NCBI RefSeq assembly: GCF_022376445.1
Contig: NW_025955021.1
Location: 124,001-188,000, forward strand
Reading direction: 5' to 3'
Source of the DNA: Fomitopsis serialis
Lineage: Eukaryota; Basidiomycota; Agaricomycetes; Polyporales; Fomitopsidaceae
DNA length: 64,000 nt
The position numbers were made by a program, and so were the translations under genes. The notes beneath the pieces are model-generated. The model was not told the DNA's origin. It made no database searches and saw only the letters and a program-made list of their open reading frames with translations. Below are positions 1 through 11,676 of this stretch, in pieces. How positions within the stretch are numbered: position 1 is the first letter of the stretch; each line of letters begins with the position of its first letter.

Positions 1-2637
1 CCGCTCGATTGCGCGCGCCTTCTCATCGCCGCTCGGCTGGCCGATGGTGTTGCCCAGTGCCTGCGCGAGGCACGCGATGACGATCGTGTAGTCGCCAGCG
101 AGGTTGTACAGCTTGATCGCCTCCGGCACGCGGTCGTTCTCCTCCGAGTGCTTCGCCGCGCGCACGAGGACCTGCTCGTTATACTCTTGGCTGCTCTCGA
201 GCTTGAGAAGGGGTGCGCCCTGCTCGATAAGCCCGCTCTGGGGAGGTTACGGCGTGAGCGGGACGATAAGTGGAAGATGTGAAGAAGACATACGAAACGT
301 GTGCCGTCGGGACGGAACCCGCCGACGAGCTCTTCCCATGCAGCACCGGTGTTTGCGAGGACGATGATGCGGCGAACGAGCTCCCACGCAGCTTCCAGCT
401 GTTCCTTGCCAACACCGCCGCTCTGGTCTGCGCTGAGGCTGACACAGTAGACGTATTGCAATGCTTCCCGTGCGTCCATCTTCACGAAAGTGCGCACATA
501 CCGCCAAATCAGCGTCGAAAGGCTTAAGGCTGGTGGTGACGTCGGGGAAAGGGACACTGTTATGCCCTACGGTCAGTGTCATGTAGGCACCGAGAGTGAA
601 GTACAAATTTACAGGGAGTCATGTCAGACGTTTCGGCTCGCGAGGGGACACGTAGAAGCCCATGGTATGCCAGAGCAATGGCAAGATGAACAGCTTCTAC
701 CTCTGTCTCTTGATGATCCCACAATGCAGCGACGGCCTACAAAAACGTCAGCTCGTTGTTCGGGGACAAGCAGGTCGAGGACTGACCCTCTCAAATTGAC
801 CGCACATCAGCAACACGCCAGCCCATACACCTCGCCTAGCACCGTTCTGTCCAGGTACGCCATCAAAATGGCGCTCCCCGTAGCTCAGGAGCACCTCCGA
901 GAGCCCGCGCAAACCACCGTGCTCCTCTTCGTCAACCTACATGCATATATGCGCGCATCCAATCAGTAATCCAGCAGTACTGCAGTTCAGAAAAGGTATG
1001 CGAACCATGGACAGCTGGAACCAGAGCCAGTCCTCCGTCGTGACAGTGACGTTCTGCACGCTTCTCCGTGCCGGGTCGATCTTGCCCATCAACTTGTAGA
1101 GCGCGAGCTTGAACGGGTCCGCAGTGGATGAGTGCAGCATGTGCGCGTTGAACGCCGCGTGTACTTGGTCTCGATGTGGTTTCGGCAGTCTACATAATGA
1201 GAGTACATGAGATGGAATGAGGTGAGACCGACTGAGCGAACGCACTTTCGGTCCAGCGAGTCGAGCCATGCCCGGAAGTGGCTTATGAAGCCTGCTTCAC
1301 GGTGCTCAATAGCCTGTTGGTAGCGCAGAGCTTCGGCCAACGCGTCTTGTGGGTTCCCTGTACGCACAAGGTAGAACAGCTTCGCCCAGACCGGTTGACC
1401 CGCAATCAACTGCACACGGCACAATCAGGCCACGTATATTAAGCGGGCCATTGGCATGCTTACCTCAATCCGGTCCTCCCATTCGCCATTCCGGTAATGC
1501 CTGACGAGCACGAACGCGCGAACCTTGTTCGATATGCTCGGATCGCCACCCAGCCTCGCTTCGATGGGACGAGCCTGCAATGTCCTGTCCAGGACGTCCC
1601 AATATTGCTCCTCCAACGCCTCTCTAGCACCGCGCGCGATCTGCTTGCGCAGCTCGACAGCTTCGCGCGATTCGGGGTCACCAAGATATACCCGCGCGTA
1701 CTTGCGTTCGAAAAGCGGTGCATTGAGTATATGCGCGCCGGCGTGTTCAAGTGGCGGTAGCGCGGGTGGCTCGGCGGTGATTTTGGATAGGACGTGGAAG
1801 TTTTGGGAGAGCTGGAAGGAGCGGGGCTGAAAGGCGAGTGAGATGTGAACGCGAGGAACCAGGGTGCAAGAGACATACATCGTTGTTCACGGTAACAGAA
1901 GAGGAGAAGAGGGCGTGAATGATGGGATAGGATGTCCCACGTAGCCTTGCAGTGTTGAGCTCGGATACAGCACGAGCGTATGCCATCATCTTGCCCTGCA
2001 TCTGCAAGCTCGGAGCGGGGCCAACACTCGTCTAGACGTAAGTCAGCCAAGGCACAAAATCGACGCATGTTTACTCACCGACAACAAGCTCTTCCCGTGC
2101 ATACTCTTCTTCAGCTCCGCCACTGCCAAGTTCTCCCCGCCCACCCGGCCACCGAGCTGCTCGAATACCCGCTTCTTCCTTGCTTCCCAGTCGCGCTGCT
2201 GCCTATCCTCCAGCACGCGGTAAAACTCCTCCTGCGTCTCCTTTCTCCCTTCCTCAATCGTGGAGATGAGGTTCTGCTCATGAGCATGTCGGAGGTAGCC
2301 CGCCACATCCGTGTCCTGGAGCGCCTGGAGTGGGGTGAAGGTCGTCGTAGTGTTGAGGTGCGCTATAGAGCTCGCGAGACCTGGTGCATCGACGCGTGCC
2401 TGGGCAAGGAGGTAATTTCTACAGGAACCCGTCAGCGTACTGGGCAGCGCTTGGAAGGATATCCGGTGCTTACGCGCGATCATTGTCTGTCGACGTTCCT
2501 GGTTGGCGAGAGACAAGACGTCGTGATTGGGCTTCAATCTGATCCAGAGAGAGGTGGACAGACGGGAGGTCTGGCCGCGCGAGATGCGACGTGAGAGCCT
2601 TCGACGCGGTCAAGAGGGCAGACAAGTCGGCCGCCAT
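1..2637 (-). CDS. NIC96: Nuclear pore protein Nic96/Nup93, 3' end cut by window edge
   Basis: Scaffold nucleoporin of the inner ring, linking the Nsp1 channel complex to the pore. Reading the minus strand from the ATG at 2637 (first residues MAADLSALL) gives a Nic96-like N-terminus, then an exon rich in charged helices at 2079-2418 and further exons down to the left edge. Exon joins I could place: 2474-2637, 2079-2418, 1879-2031, then one starting at 1826. Downstream stretches such as AKLFYLVRTGNPQDALAEAL (about 1330-1400) and NDRVPEAIKLYNLAGD (about 95-155) are characteristic of the alpha-solenoid of this family. All joins keep frame, so the gene looks functional. The C-terminus lies beyond position 1. 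An upstream in-frame ATG at 2664 exists, but the 2637 start fits the family better. A damaged copy of this gene lies at 8.0-9.4 kb. Confidence 0.93.
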
Positions 2638-2963
2638 CGTGAATCCGTTCAACTCTTGAGACAATGTTTAGTCTTAGTTTACCAGATAAGCCAGGTCTGT
2701 CTTAGGTGAGAATGGTATGACAGGAAGGGGTAGAGGGTGCAGACGGAATTGCTTGGTCCAGAATTATTGCGAGCGAACATACAAGGACAGTCGCTCGCGT
2801 CCGACGTTCGACGCGTATGGCACGTGCCTTTTGTGAGTGCCGCTGAGTCAGCATTCCCAGATCGTGCATCAACGCCATACTATGTACATACACGACCGCC
2901 CTTTCCCACCCAACAAGTCGTGTTTAGGGTCTGCCTACGGGAGACTACAATGAACGCGTCGCC

Positions 2964-3470
2964 ATGTCTCGTCTCGCCACTCCAGCAGTTTCTACAACAC
3001 CGCGCATGACACACCCTGAGCGTGCTACGACGCAGACACTCCATGATGTCGCAAGTAATACTACATAGGCGGTCCCGAAGGGCGATCACAAACACTGCGC
3101 AGGTAGCCCTTGTCTCGACCTTGCACTCGTCTACTTGGTCTCCGCTCGTCCTTTCCAGCTTTTTGGCCCGTCGTCCCAGGGCCTCGAGTAACTCCAGTAC
3201 AACATTGTGTCTGCGACCTCTCGCAGTATCCTCTCTCTGCCTGTCCTCTCGCAGACCAGCACGACCTCGTAACGCACAACCTCGTCTCACTAGCTGATGT
3301 GGACCTCATGCGCAACCGGCTTCCCTCTGCGACCAAGGCAAGCGCATCTCCAATCGGGGAGATAGACAGCCTCTGTTGGCGCACCTGGTCGCTGCGCAGT
3401 CCCTCCTCCCCCGCCTCGCTCAGGCTCAATGAGGACGGCTCGGTACGTTACTCGCCATATCTCCTATGAC
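2964..3470 (+). pseudogene. Unrecognised, probably degenerate gene
   Basis: An ATG at 2964 opens a reading frame of 30 codons. It joins through an intron (3055-3102) to an exon at 3103-3187 that reads like real protein (ALVYLVSARPFQLFGPSSQ), then to an exon from 3227. After that the protein-like reading continues only by changing frame twice, near 3255 (into HNLVSLADVDLMRNRLPSAT) and near 3375 (into LLAHLVAAQSLLPRLAQAQ). Each change equals one missing base. I do not recognise the family. It could be a decayed gene, or an intact gene damaged by base-calling errors. It starts 326 bases from the NIC96 start and runs divergently from it. Confidence 0.4.
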
Positions 3471-5571
3471 ACAACGCACCTTCATCCTCTGCACTACCGA
3501 CACTGCCTCAAAAACTCGACTATCCCTTGTCCTTCGATGACAGGATCGACGGGACGAACGCCGACTGTTGGACCGGCCGGTGCCGCGGCCGTCAAGGCGT
3601 CTTCCACTCCGACCACGACGAGAAACTCGACGGCGCTGCCCCTGCCTACCGTCTAGTCGGTGTCCCAGCCCGCGTGCCCCGCCCCCGCCGCACCAACTAG
3701 TGCGTGCCGCGGAATTGGACTAACCCCCGCCCCTACCGCAGGCAGCCCCGGTCAACTCGATCTGCAGCAAGACGCTGGACAGAAGAAGAGTAAGCATGGA
3801 AAGCTCGGTCGCGATGCTACGGTACCTCGTCAACCTACAAATCCTTGCGCTTGCTTCTTCTCTGCAAATGACTACCTCCGCCGCTGGCAGTGTCGGCTTC
3901 GGCGCGGGTGCTGCGATCGGCAGTGAGATGCCCTCGCCCTTCGCATTGCCACTAGCCCACTGTGGTTTCGGCGGTCATCCTCGCATCTCTGTCTCGCTTG
4001 ATCTACTGTGTATGTATTCCTCGCAGCACATCTGTATATTGGTGACTGACGGACGGACTCGTACTCTGCAGCCATGACAGCTTGCATACATACAATAGAA
4101 AATGGCATGTCTGGTTTGCAGGCGTTAGAGCGGGCGCAGGTGTGTACTTGTTGGAGGGATTCGGGTGAGCTGCTCCTTCTGGGGATCACGACTACTTCCG
4201 CGGAGCGTGAGAGCTCGTCGCACCTGGTGCTATGAGATGGTCGGATTAGCGGTTGACGGTCATCGCGCATAGCTCACGAGTTGTGAACATGGTACTTGTG
4301 AGTTGTTTCGCATACGGTCCCTTGCGGATGGGCGTTGCGATCTGTTGCTGACATGTACACTGTTCTTGATTCTTCCAGATGATGGCGCTGGAGCATGGGA
4401 ACGTTCATGTCGAGCTCGCTATTGCACGCCGCTGCCAGAACGTCGCGTGGTACGGAACTGCGCATCTCGGGTCCGCACAGCTTCAACCTCGAAGCAGATA
4501 TCCGGCCGCCGATGGTTGCTGTTCTCATATATAGGCTCTTCTCGCTGGCGACGCAGCGAGGGACATGGGTGCGGGAAGATACCACGGTGAGCGGTGGCCT
4601 GGGAGTAATGCGGTAGCTTCCACCTCGGATCCCATCGCGTGGTGGTGGCAGTCCGGATCTCCGCAAGGCCTTGTTCGCCGACAATGCAGAGGGTATTGGT
4701 GTAGGGTTCGATCTTTGAGATAGGTACGGAGTTGCTCGGAGAATCGCAGCAGCGCTGAACAGCCGGTGGCCGTGAGTGGGAGTAACGTGTATCTGACATC
4801 TGTACTTCAGTAGCTTCGGAGCGCGTCGAAATGCAGTAGTTGAGTTCAAAAGTTGAGTTTGATATGTGTACTGTTCGTCCAATGTCTGACATACTGTTTT
4901 GTTCCATTTATACAATCGCGACGATGAGTCGTGAGACAGAATGCAATCCTTCAGAGTGCAGGCATGTGCAGTGACGAAATCATGCAGGGCGAGTGTTGCT
5001 GTCAAGATGTGTGCAATTCAGAAGGATCTGGACAACAGCGAACTAGTTCATCCGACCAAGGCTAAGGGTGGACTCAAGGGTGTTTTCCGTTCGTGTCTGT
5101 TCTTGTGCATCCTTTGTCGCCTAATTTAAATGTTGATTGGCATAGATCGGTTCGTGCCGCACGCTAAGTCAGCTATGATGCAGTTGTAGCCATCGACATG
5201 GATACTGGCCCACAGTCGAGGCCGGCAGCCACTTGCGGCCGCTCGAAGTAACGTTGAGCGGCCAGCAGGCACGGTTCTACAACGGGGCGGTGCGTAACTT
5301 CACGTCTGTGTGAACAGAACGCGATTCCGGACTTCTCTCCGTGGGAGCAGCAAGCCCGAAGTAGGGTTCATTGTAGTTAGGACACGGTGTAACTGGCACA
5401 GCCGCGGTCCACATTGGTGATTGGTACTGCAGAGCCTCGGTCATACTGCAGGTGGACATCCATCTCCCCTGGCGCCAGTTGAAACGTTGAAGTCTTGGCA
5501 TAAGGAGTGCGATGGCTTGAAGGTATAAAAGTAGTTTGTCTGTCGATCTACTAATCTCATAGATCGCAGCC
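3471..5571. other. Long stretch without an assignable gene
   Basis: Several ORFs lie here, the longest 243 codons on minus (4274-5005), but none has codon patterns or motifs I can assign. A stretch at 4430-4530 on plus (reading FNLEADIRPP) resembles the minus-strand reading at 25970-26060, which fits the inverted duplication described in the findings. A TATA-like TATAAAA at 5523-5529 precedes the DUF6533 gene that starts at 5572. Confidence 0.4.
5523..5529 (+). promoter_or_regulatory. TATA-like box of DUF6533 copy 1
   Basis: TATAAAA lies about 43 bases before the ATG at 5572. A comparable TATATA sits about 40 bases upstream of the ATG of copy 3, at about 24400. The conserved placement supports both start sites. 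Confidence 0.4.
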
Positions 5572-7186
5572 ATGTCAGCGGACACAGTTGCGAAGACTAT
5601 CGATGTTCTCGACATAACGTGAGTAGCTACATGAACATTTTTGGTAGCCGATGAGAATACAGACGACAGATTTGTACTCAATTGCTGCGAAGTAGCTGCT
5701 TGTGGTGAGTTCATCTTCATTTTGAGTTGCCTGTATCGCTGATTGGCAGCACAGCAATCTATACCTACGACCGCACCCTCACCCTTTGGTGGGAGGTAGA
5801 CTTGATATGGCAGCGACGGAAAATGTCGGTGGCGACTGCTTCCTATATGCTAATGCATACGTCTGCAGCGGTGTATCTGTATGGTCAGGTCATGGCCCAG
5901 ATGCTCAAAAGTTGTAGAGTAAGGCTCAAATTCCTTCGCACATAGTACGTATGCTAACTTCGACGCGTCGACATAGAGGTAGTACAATGATCTCACTGAA
6001 TTTGAGCGACACTTGCCGAGAGCACATCATGCAGTGGTTATATCATGGACGTGGTGCAATTATCCGCCGCTGCTCTGTTCCATATTGCCATTGGCGGTAC
6101 GTGGGAAAGCACTGTCTTGTCCTTCCTACAAACTGATTAACTTTCCCGCTTCATAGCTTTCACGGCATTGCGTGCTTATGCCATCAGTAGTCGCTCAACG
6201 CCGCTTGCGTCCGCGATCTTCTTGTTCTCGGTTGTGCTCGCCGCTGTAGACATAGTAAGTCTCTTCGCTCTTCCGTCATCATTCCGTCACTCTGATGCCT
6301 TGACCGTTAGTATGAGGTCTGTACAATAGTAGCCGTTGTTGTGCCAGACCCGGTTGGCTGCCTACTCACTGTGGGTGGCGCAAGTTACAGGTATGTCTCA
6401 CACACTGGTCGATGTGACTTTTTCAGCTCGCCTGAATTAGTATATGTCACAGACCATGTATGATGACATCTCATTCGGTTCCAATAGAGCTGAGCTGACG
6501 GTACATATGCTTTGCTTTCGGGCGTAGTATATGTGGCTGGGCAAGCATCCGTCATTATCGCCGAGGCTTTGCTTGTAGCGGTAACGTGGCGCTATGGATG
6601 CATGGCTCACCTCGTCGAGACGCATACCAATATGCCGATTACGGGCGTATTGCTCAGGCATGGTAAGTGAAAGATTCGTCAGGCTATGTGTACGTCTGAC
6701 TCAGGGTTCTCGACCTAGGCATCATTTACTTTATGTGAGTTCGCATATAACCCTGCAAACGTGTCTATAATCACCACTGGCTCCGCTCAGCACGATACTC
6801 GCTCTCCTAATCGTCAACATGACACTGAGCGAGACGATTGTCGGTATTACCCCTGCCTACTGCGTCATTGCGCCATACTGATATTGTCACTTCAGATTAG
6901 CAATGGATTTGTCTCATCTATCCTCTCTGCGTGCGTTTCATACTATCCAAAAACGATGGCGCTAACCGTATACACGCTCCTCAGGCTGCAAGCAGCCCTA
7001 CTCTCGCACTTCTACCTCAACTTACACGAAGCGAGTTCATTCGAACTACCTACTAATGCATCACAGATATCCGACCTTCGTTTCGCGCGTTTGGTGCCAA
7101 ACCTCGCGGGTTGCTTCCCCTACAGCGCACACAGCTTTCCCGACGATGATGCGGATGCGGATCCAGGGAGCGATATCGATTCGTAG
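5572..7186 (+). CDS. DUF6533 multi-pass membrane protein, copy 1
   Basis: Basidiomycete-specific DUF6533 membrane protein of unknown function. These form large families in mushrooms and are predicted to span the membrane several times. The supported 5' exons are 5572-5618, 5670-5704 and 5755-5918. They join in frame to give MSADTVAKTIDVLDIT, then a Cys-rich segment, then the DUF6533 hallmark YDRTLTLWWEVDLIW. Later exons include 6157-6254 (FTALRAYAISSRS), one near 6530-6660 (AGQASVIIAEALLVAVTWR) and a last exon ending LLSHFYLNLHEASS plus an acidic tail, with the stop at 7184-7186. The middle exon near 6021-6096 and the join near 6440-6530 are uncertain, so intactness is not proven. The family call rests on the N-terminal motif and on three paralogues in this window. 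Confidence 0.75.
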
Positions 7187-7984
7187 GAGGAGCCAGTGTA
7201 TGCGCAACGGATAGATGTTGAGCAGCCGGCAGTCGCGAGAGGCATCGTCGGGGACTGGGAACCATCAATATGATGAGCCACAGAGGACCTCTCCGTGGAA
7301 GGCACCAGGAGTGTCATAATCTTCTACTGTATGTTTGCCAGATCACCCCGGATATTAGGAGGCTTCCCTTGGCATCCCTCTGGTTCATTTGCAATCACAT
7401 TGCTCTTCATTTTGTTCCAACCTTCATGCGCCTCTGCCAACGTACTCCGAGTCATTCCATTTCCATTACCTGCATTTCTAGTATGGCAATCACTGAGCTT
7501 GATAAACTGCTGAGACAGTATGCTATCGCGGAAGAAATAACGAACTCGGAGTGCGTTGGTACTAAGTACTTGTACGCGCATCCGTCACCAGAGTCAGCGA
7601 TCCTGGACCCGCCCTCGCCGCTTGCGCAACTTCGCTGCAGTCCCCAGCTGAAACACACCGCACGGACACGCTGTACACATAACACTGTCAACAATATGCC
7701 TTGAAAGCACCTCGTGTGGCGGCTGTCTATCGTATGGTTTACCTCCTGGTATGGGTACGGCGACTGCCCGAGCGGTCCAAGGCCGAGGAAGATATCAAAG
7801 TTCACAGCGGTATCTGGACCTTAAAATTGATTACCAGTCATCGACCGAAGCCTCGCTCTTCGAGTTGACATTACTCACTGACCGTCACGCTCGGTAAACT
7901 GCCACAGTAAACTTGAGATTACCGAATCGGCCACGGTCCAAGACCATGAGACCGCGACATGGTCTACGGTAGCGTACAGGCTAC
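7187..7984. other. Stretch without a gene
   Basis: Between DUF6533 copy 1 and the NIC96 duplicate. ORFs up to 144 codons (7270-7704) overlap on both strands, but I see no recognisable protein. Confidence 0.4.
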
Positions 7985-9390
7985 TGGAAGGCGCGCTGGG
8001 TGCCTGCATGAAGCACGCGCTAATGGTCGCGCAGTCGCCCGCGAGGTTGTACAGCATGATCGCCTCCGGCACGCGGTCGGTTTCCTTCAACTGCGTCGCG
8101 GCGCGCACGAGTCTGTTCGCTGTTGAGGGACGCGCCCTGCTCGATGATCACGCTCTGGGTGAAGGTGACAGTGACAGCGTTAGTGCGACGAAAGGGGGTG
8201 TGGGGGAAACGTACGAAATGCGTCTCGTCAAGAAGTAATCCCCGACGAACGGATCCGGTGTTCGCGAGGACGAGATGTAGAGGAAGAGCTCCCATGCAGC
8301 CTCCAGCTGCTGCTTCCCACGTTGCGGTCCTGGTCTGCGCTGATACTGACGTAGTAGAAGTACTTCAACACAATCCGTGCGACCGTCTTGACGAAGGTAC
8401 GAACATAAGTTAACGCCAGATGAGCGTCAACAGGCTCAAAGCTGGCGGTGAGTAGGGAAGAGAATTTGTCGTGTTATCTAGTCAGCTGCATGTGGCAGTC
8501 AAGAGTTCGACCCGAACTCACAAGGTACATGTACGAGACGACTCGACTCCCCTATGGTATGCGAAGGCAATTGCGATACAGATTGCTTCTACCTCGGTCT
8601 CTCGATGGACGGTCTGCACGTTTCTCCGCGCGCGGCCGATCTTTCCCATGAGCTTGAGGAGCGAGACCGTGGATGAACTGCGAATGGGCTGAGCCCGTGT
8701 ACGTTAACGTCGAGTGTAGAACCTGGTTTCTGCGCGGTTTCGGTAGTCTATATTGGAGGATTGTCAGGCCCCTTCCCGACGACGGTTGGGACAGAACGCA
8801 CATCCGGTGAAGCGAATAGAGCTATGTCCTGAAGTGACTTATGAAGCCGAAGCTTCGCGATGCTCGATAGCTAGATAATAGCGCAGAGCTTCGGCCACAG
8901 GCAACACGTCTTGTGGGTTTCGCGTACGCGCCCACAACGGCTGGCCTGAAGCAGACTGTAATCCTGGTCAATTAACCCCTACCCTAAGTTGAGGCGAAGT
9001 CGCAACAGCACACCCACCTCGATTCGGACCTCTCATCCACCGTTCCGGTAATGCCTGACAAGTCCAAACGCGTGGAGCTTTTTCGACATGCTGGGATCGT
9101 CTGGGTCTCGCTCCGTTGGGTCCGAGCTAGAGAGGGTTGGACAGACGGGGTCTGGCTGCGCGAGACGCGACATGAGGGCCGTCGACGCGGGCAAGAGGGC
9201 AAATACTGTGATTTCATTTGGCTCTTGCGGCGAGGTATCGTGTCACCTAAGTTAGTCGAAATCTCTTGTTCGTTTGAAATGGCGGGAAGAGGTAAGGAGG
9301 GCAGAAGACAGTCGCTTCTCCATCGCACGAGTGTCAAGGGTTGCTTGCGTTTATCCGGAGTCGACACGTATGCACTGTGAGTGCGTTGGG
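7985..9390 (-). pseudogene. Duplicated, internally deleted copy of NIC96
   Basis: The sequence aligns base by base with the NIC96 gene at the left of the window, on the same strand. Positions 8041-8110 match 101-170 almost exactly, reading DRVPEAIMLYNLAGD on minus. Matches continue at 8230-8560 (to 310-680), at 8600-9060 (to 1050-1510) and at 9130-9250 (to 2555-2660). They run a little past the start codon into the promoter (9370-9390 to about 2830). Two blocks of the original are missing, about 720-1045 and about 1570-2540, so the roughly 2.8-kb source is reduced to 1.4 kb. Frames are broken throughout, and no Nic96 product could be made. Confidence 0.88.
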
Positions 9391-9478
9391 CAACCGCGAG
9401 CAGTCGACTCGGAACTTGGTGGCGGACCACCGACGCTGAGTCAGCAATCCCAGACGCAGTCCTCCGCGCCGATGACGC

Positions 9479-10330
9479 CTGGGCGTCTGAATGAATATCC
9501 TCGTCCAGCTCACAGCCACCACGACATCGAGCATCGACTCTGTTACTTACCTTCTGTCTTGTCTTCTCAATATTTCTAGCATTATCTATGGCTCTTATGC
9601 TCTACGACGGCTGCCCACCCGATGTACACGTCCGCATGTCGACCAACCTGATTATTGACACAACCACATCTCAGCCCGTGTTGACCTGATGTGCGTACGC
9701 CTCCCATTGGCAAGCTCTACGAAGGCAGCCATCCAATATACTCGGGCATCCTAAGCTACCACGTATGTCGCGCCTTCAACAATACGCACAAGCTTCTTGA
9801 ATCCTCGCGCGCCCATTGGACCATTGATCCATGTCCCCACCTTGTCCGCATACCCGTCGGAGTACACCCGTCACCGCCGGAGCCATACGCGGCGGGGCCG
9901 CTTCCCACAAGGAGCCAGTCTATGGTCCCAACGGTAGAGATTATAAGCCACGACCTACCTGCGGCCCTCCGGGTTCCACCACGATCCTCGGCCGGAGAAG
10001 AGTGGTTTTGACGAGCCTAGGAATATGGTCAGATGCGGTGGTTTTGCACATGTTCGCTCCCTTGTTTACGACGACCTCTATTACAGACGATTACAAGGAG
10101 CCTGACGGTTGTAACATCCATCATGCATGCGTGCACGCAGACTGTTGTAGGCTCCGTCTACTTCACATCGTCCGTCAGTCGCAAACATAAGCCATTGAAG
10201 GTGTTTCAAGCGAGATCGGCAGTGCAAGAAGCCATGCGTTTGGCTAGTAGCGGGCACCATGCGCTTGCATGTGCTGGAATATACGCACATAGGGCGGTAA
10301 CGTCGTTGTCAGGGCGGTTCAGGTGAGCGC
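9479..10330 (+). repeat. Unrecognised duplicated unit A
   Basis: Matches the reverse complement of 21780-22330 (unit B) over most of its length. Examples are the shared stretch around 9680-9720, the stretch around 9960-10020, and the last 60 bases up to 10330. Unit A carries about 180 extra bases (about 10030-10205) that unit B lacks. Both strands have short ORFs with no recognisable product. In unit B a longer reading (DVHVCMPTNVIIDCISARVD) suggests an old gene. The unit lies directly after the NIC96 pseudogene here, but directly after DUF6533 copy 3 in the B arm. Confidence 0.7.
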
Positions 10331-11676
10331 GCTTCTCTCACTTCCTCAAAGTATATCGTATGTAGCATCAAGACGGGGCGTGCACTCTCTGTCGTATGCG
10401 TGTGTTGACCAGGAAGCTGCCTATGTAGCCCCGACGCAGCGGAGGATGTCGATGCGACAGCGAGTCCACTGTGGGCTTGACAATGCAAGGGAGGTTGAGC
10501 GGCTGAGGAAGGGGTCTCAAGAGCCGAGTTCGCGTTATCCGATGGCCTTGGACGTACCATTCTGTTCCTTTCACGTCTTGCTCACGATGCTACTTACAGA
10601 CTGCAGTCCCGCGGCGTTAGCGGGACATCCGCCTCACTGTGACAGATGACTGACTCAACTCTGATACATCTCAAACATCTGCCATGTATAGAGATGCCTT
10701 TCTGGACGTATCATTACGCCGCCCACTTGACTGTGCGAGACATGCAACGGTGGCGGAGTCCAACGGCGTCCATGTAGATGTAAGTGTCGTGTCTCCTTGC
10801 CTCTATGGCCGCAGTGACCGATAGGGAACGACTGTCTTTCTGGTCCGTTCGATGTCAGCAACGAAAGGTATGTCCTTCGCTTTCCCACTTTCCGCTCAGT
10901 CGGTGATTACGTCCCACTTACAGACCGATGAGGGTGTACTCCTCGATCATCGTCGGGGCCCGCTATGAGCTGTCCGCATGCCAACTTGTTGCGGTGGAAT
11001 CGGCATCGCCTGTCGTATCGTGAGACGCAAGGCTTCAGTCTAGTCGACTACGCGGAGTGTCTCGGGCAAGGCCGCGGTGATTCAACCAACTCAAGCCGAT
11101 CTTCAGTGTTACTGGTGAGACTGATGACAGGCCTAGGGTGCATCGATCTGGACCGCGACTGAACGTCGTAAGTTGACGGTCCGACGTCAAAGTGGACATC
11201 AAAGCTGAAGCCGGTACACAGGTTAGATAAAATCAGGGTGCGTGCATGCCGTGTCATCGAAAGCAGGCATTCGTTTTACGACTATGTAGGAGGACTGAAC
11301 AGTTCAGGTCACATTATGACGGTGAGTAGGTAAACACATGGGGGCTCGTGACGAGTGTGACGTACGACAAACATGCTTTGTACCGGTATTGTAACCACTC
11401 CTTCCTAACACGACGCCATCGGGGAGCTTATGCAAGACCTCAATGTGTCACGCATAGCGGGAGTAGGTACGTGTCGTGTCATAATTAACGCAGCTGTGGG
11501 ATATAGGAGGCAGTCCATGCAGCAGGACCATGCCTCTATGAGTCTGCATCTGATCGCCGTAAACCTAGTCAAGGACGGCGTCGCGCCAATGCGCGGCCTC
11601 AAGTAGCCAGCTTGGGCTTATCTATGTAGATACAAGCACACTATCCACCTCCGCCCCTCTGCGCTAGGTAACACAC
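10331..11676. other. Stretch without a gene
   Basis: Only short ORFs below about 85 codons. Nothing recognisable on either strand. Confidence 0.4.

Noticed and set aside
4274..5005. 243-codon minus ORF
   Set aside because: Composition is unremarkable. It has no recognisable motif, and the opposite strand has a better duplicated reading.
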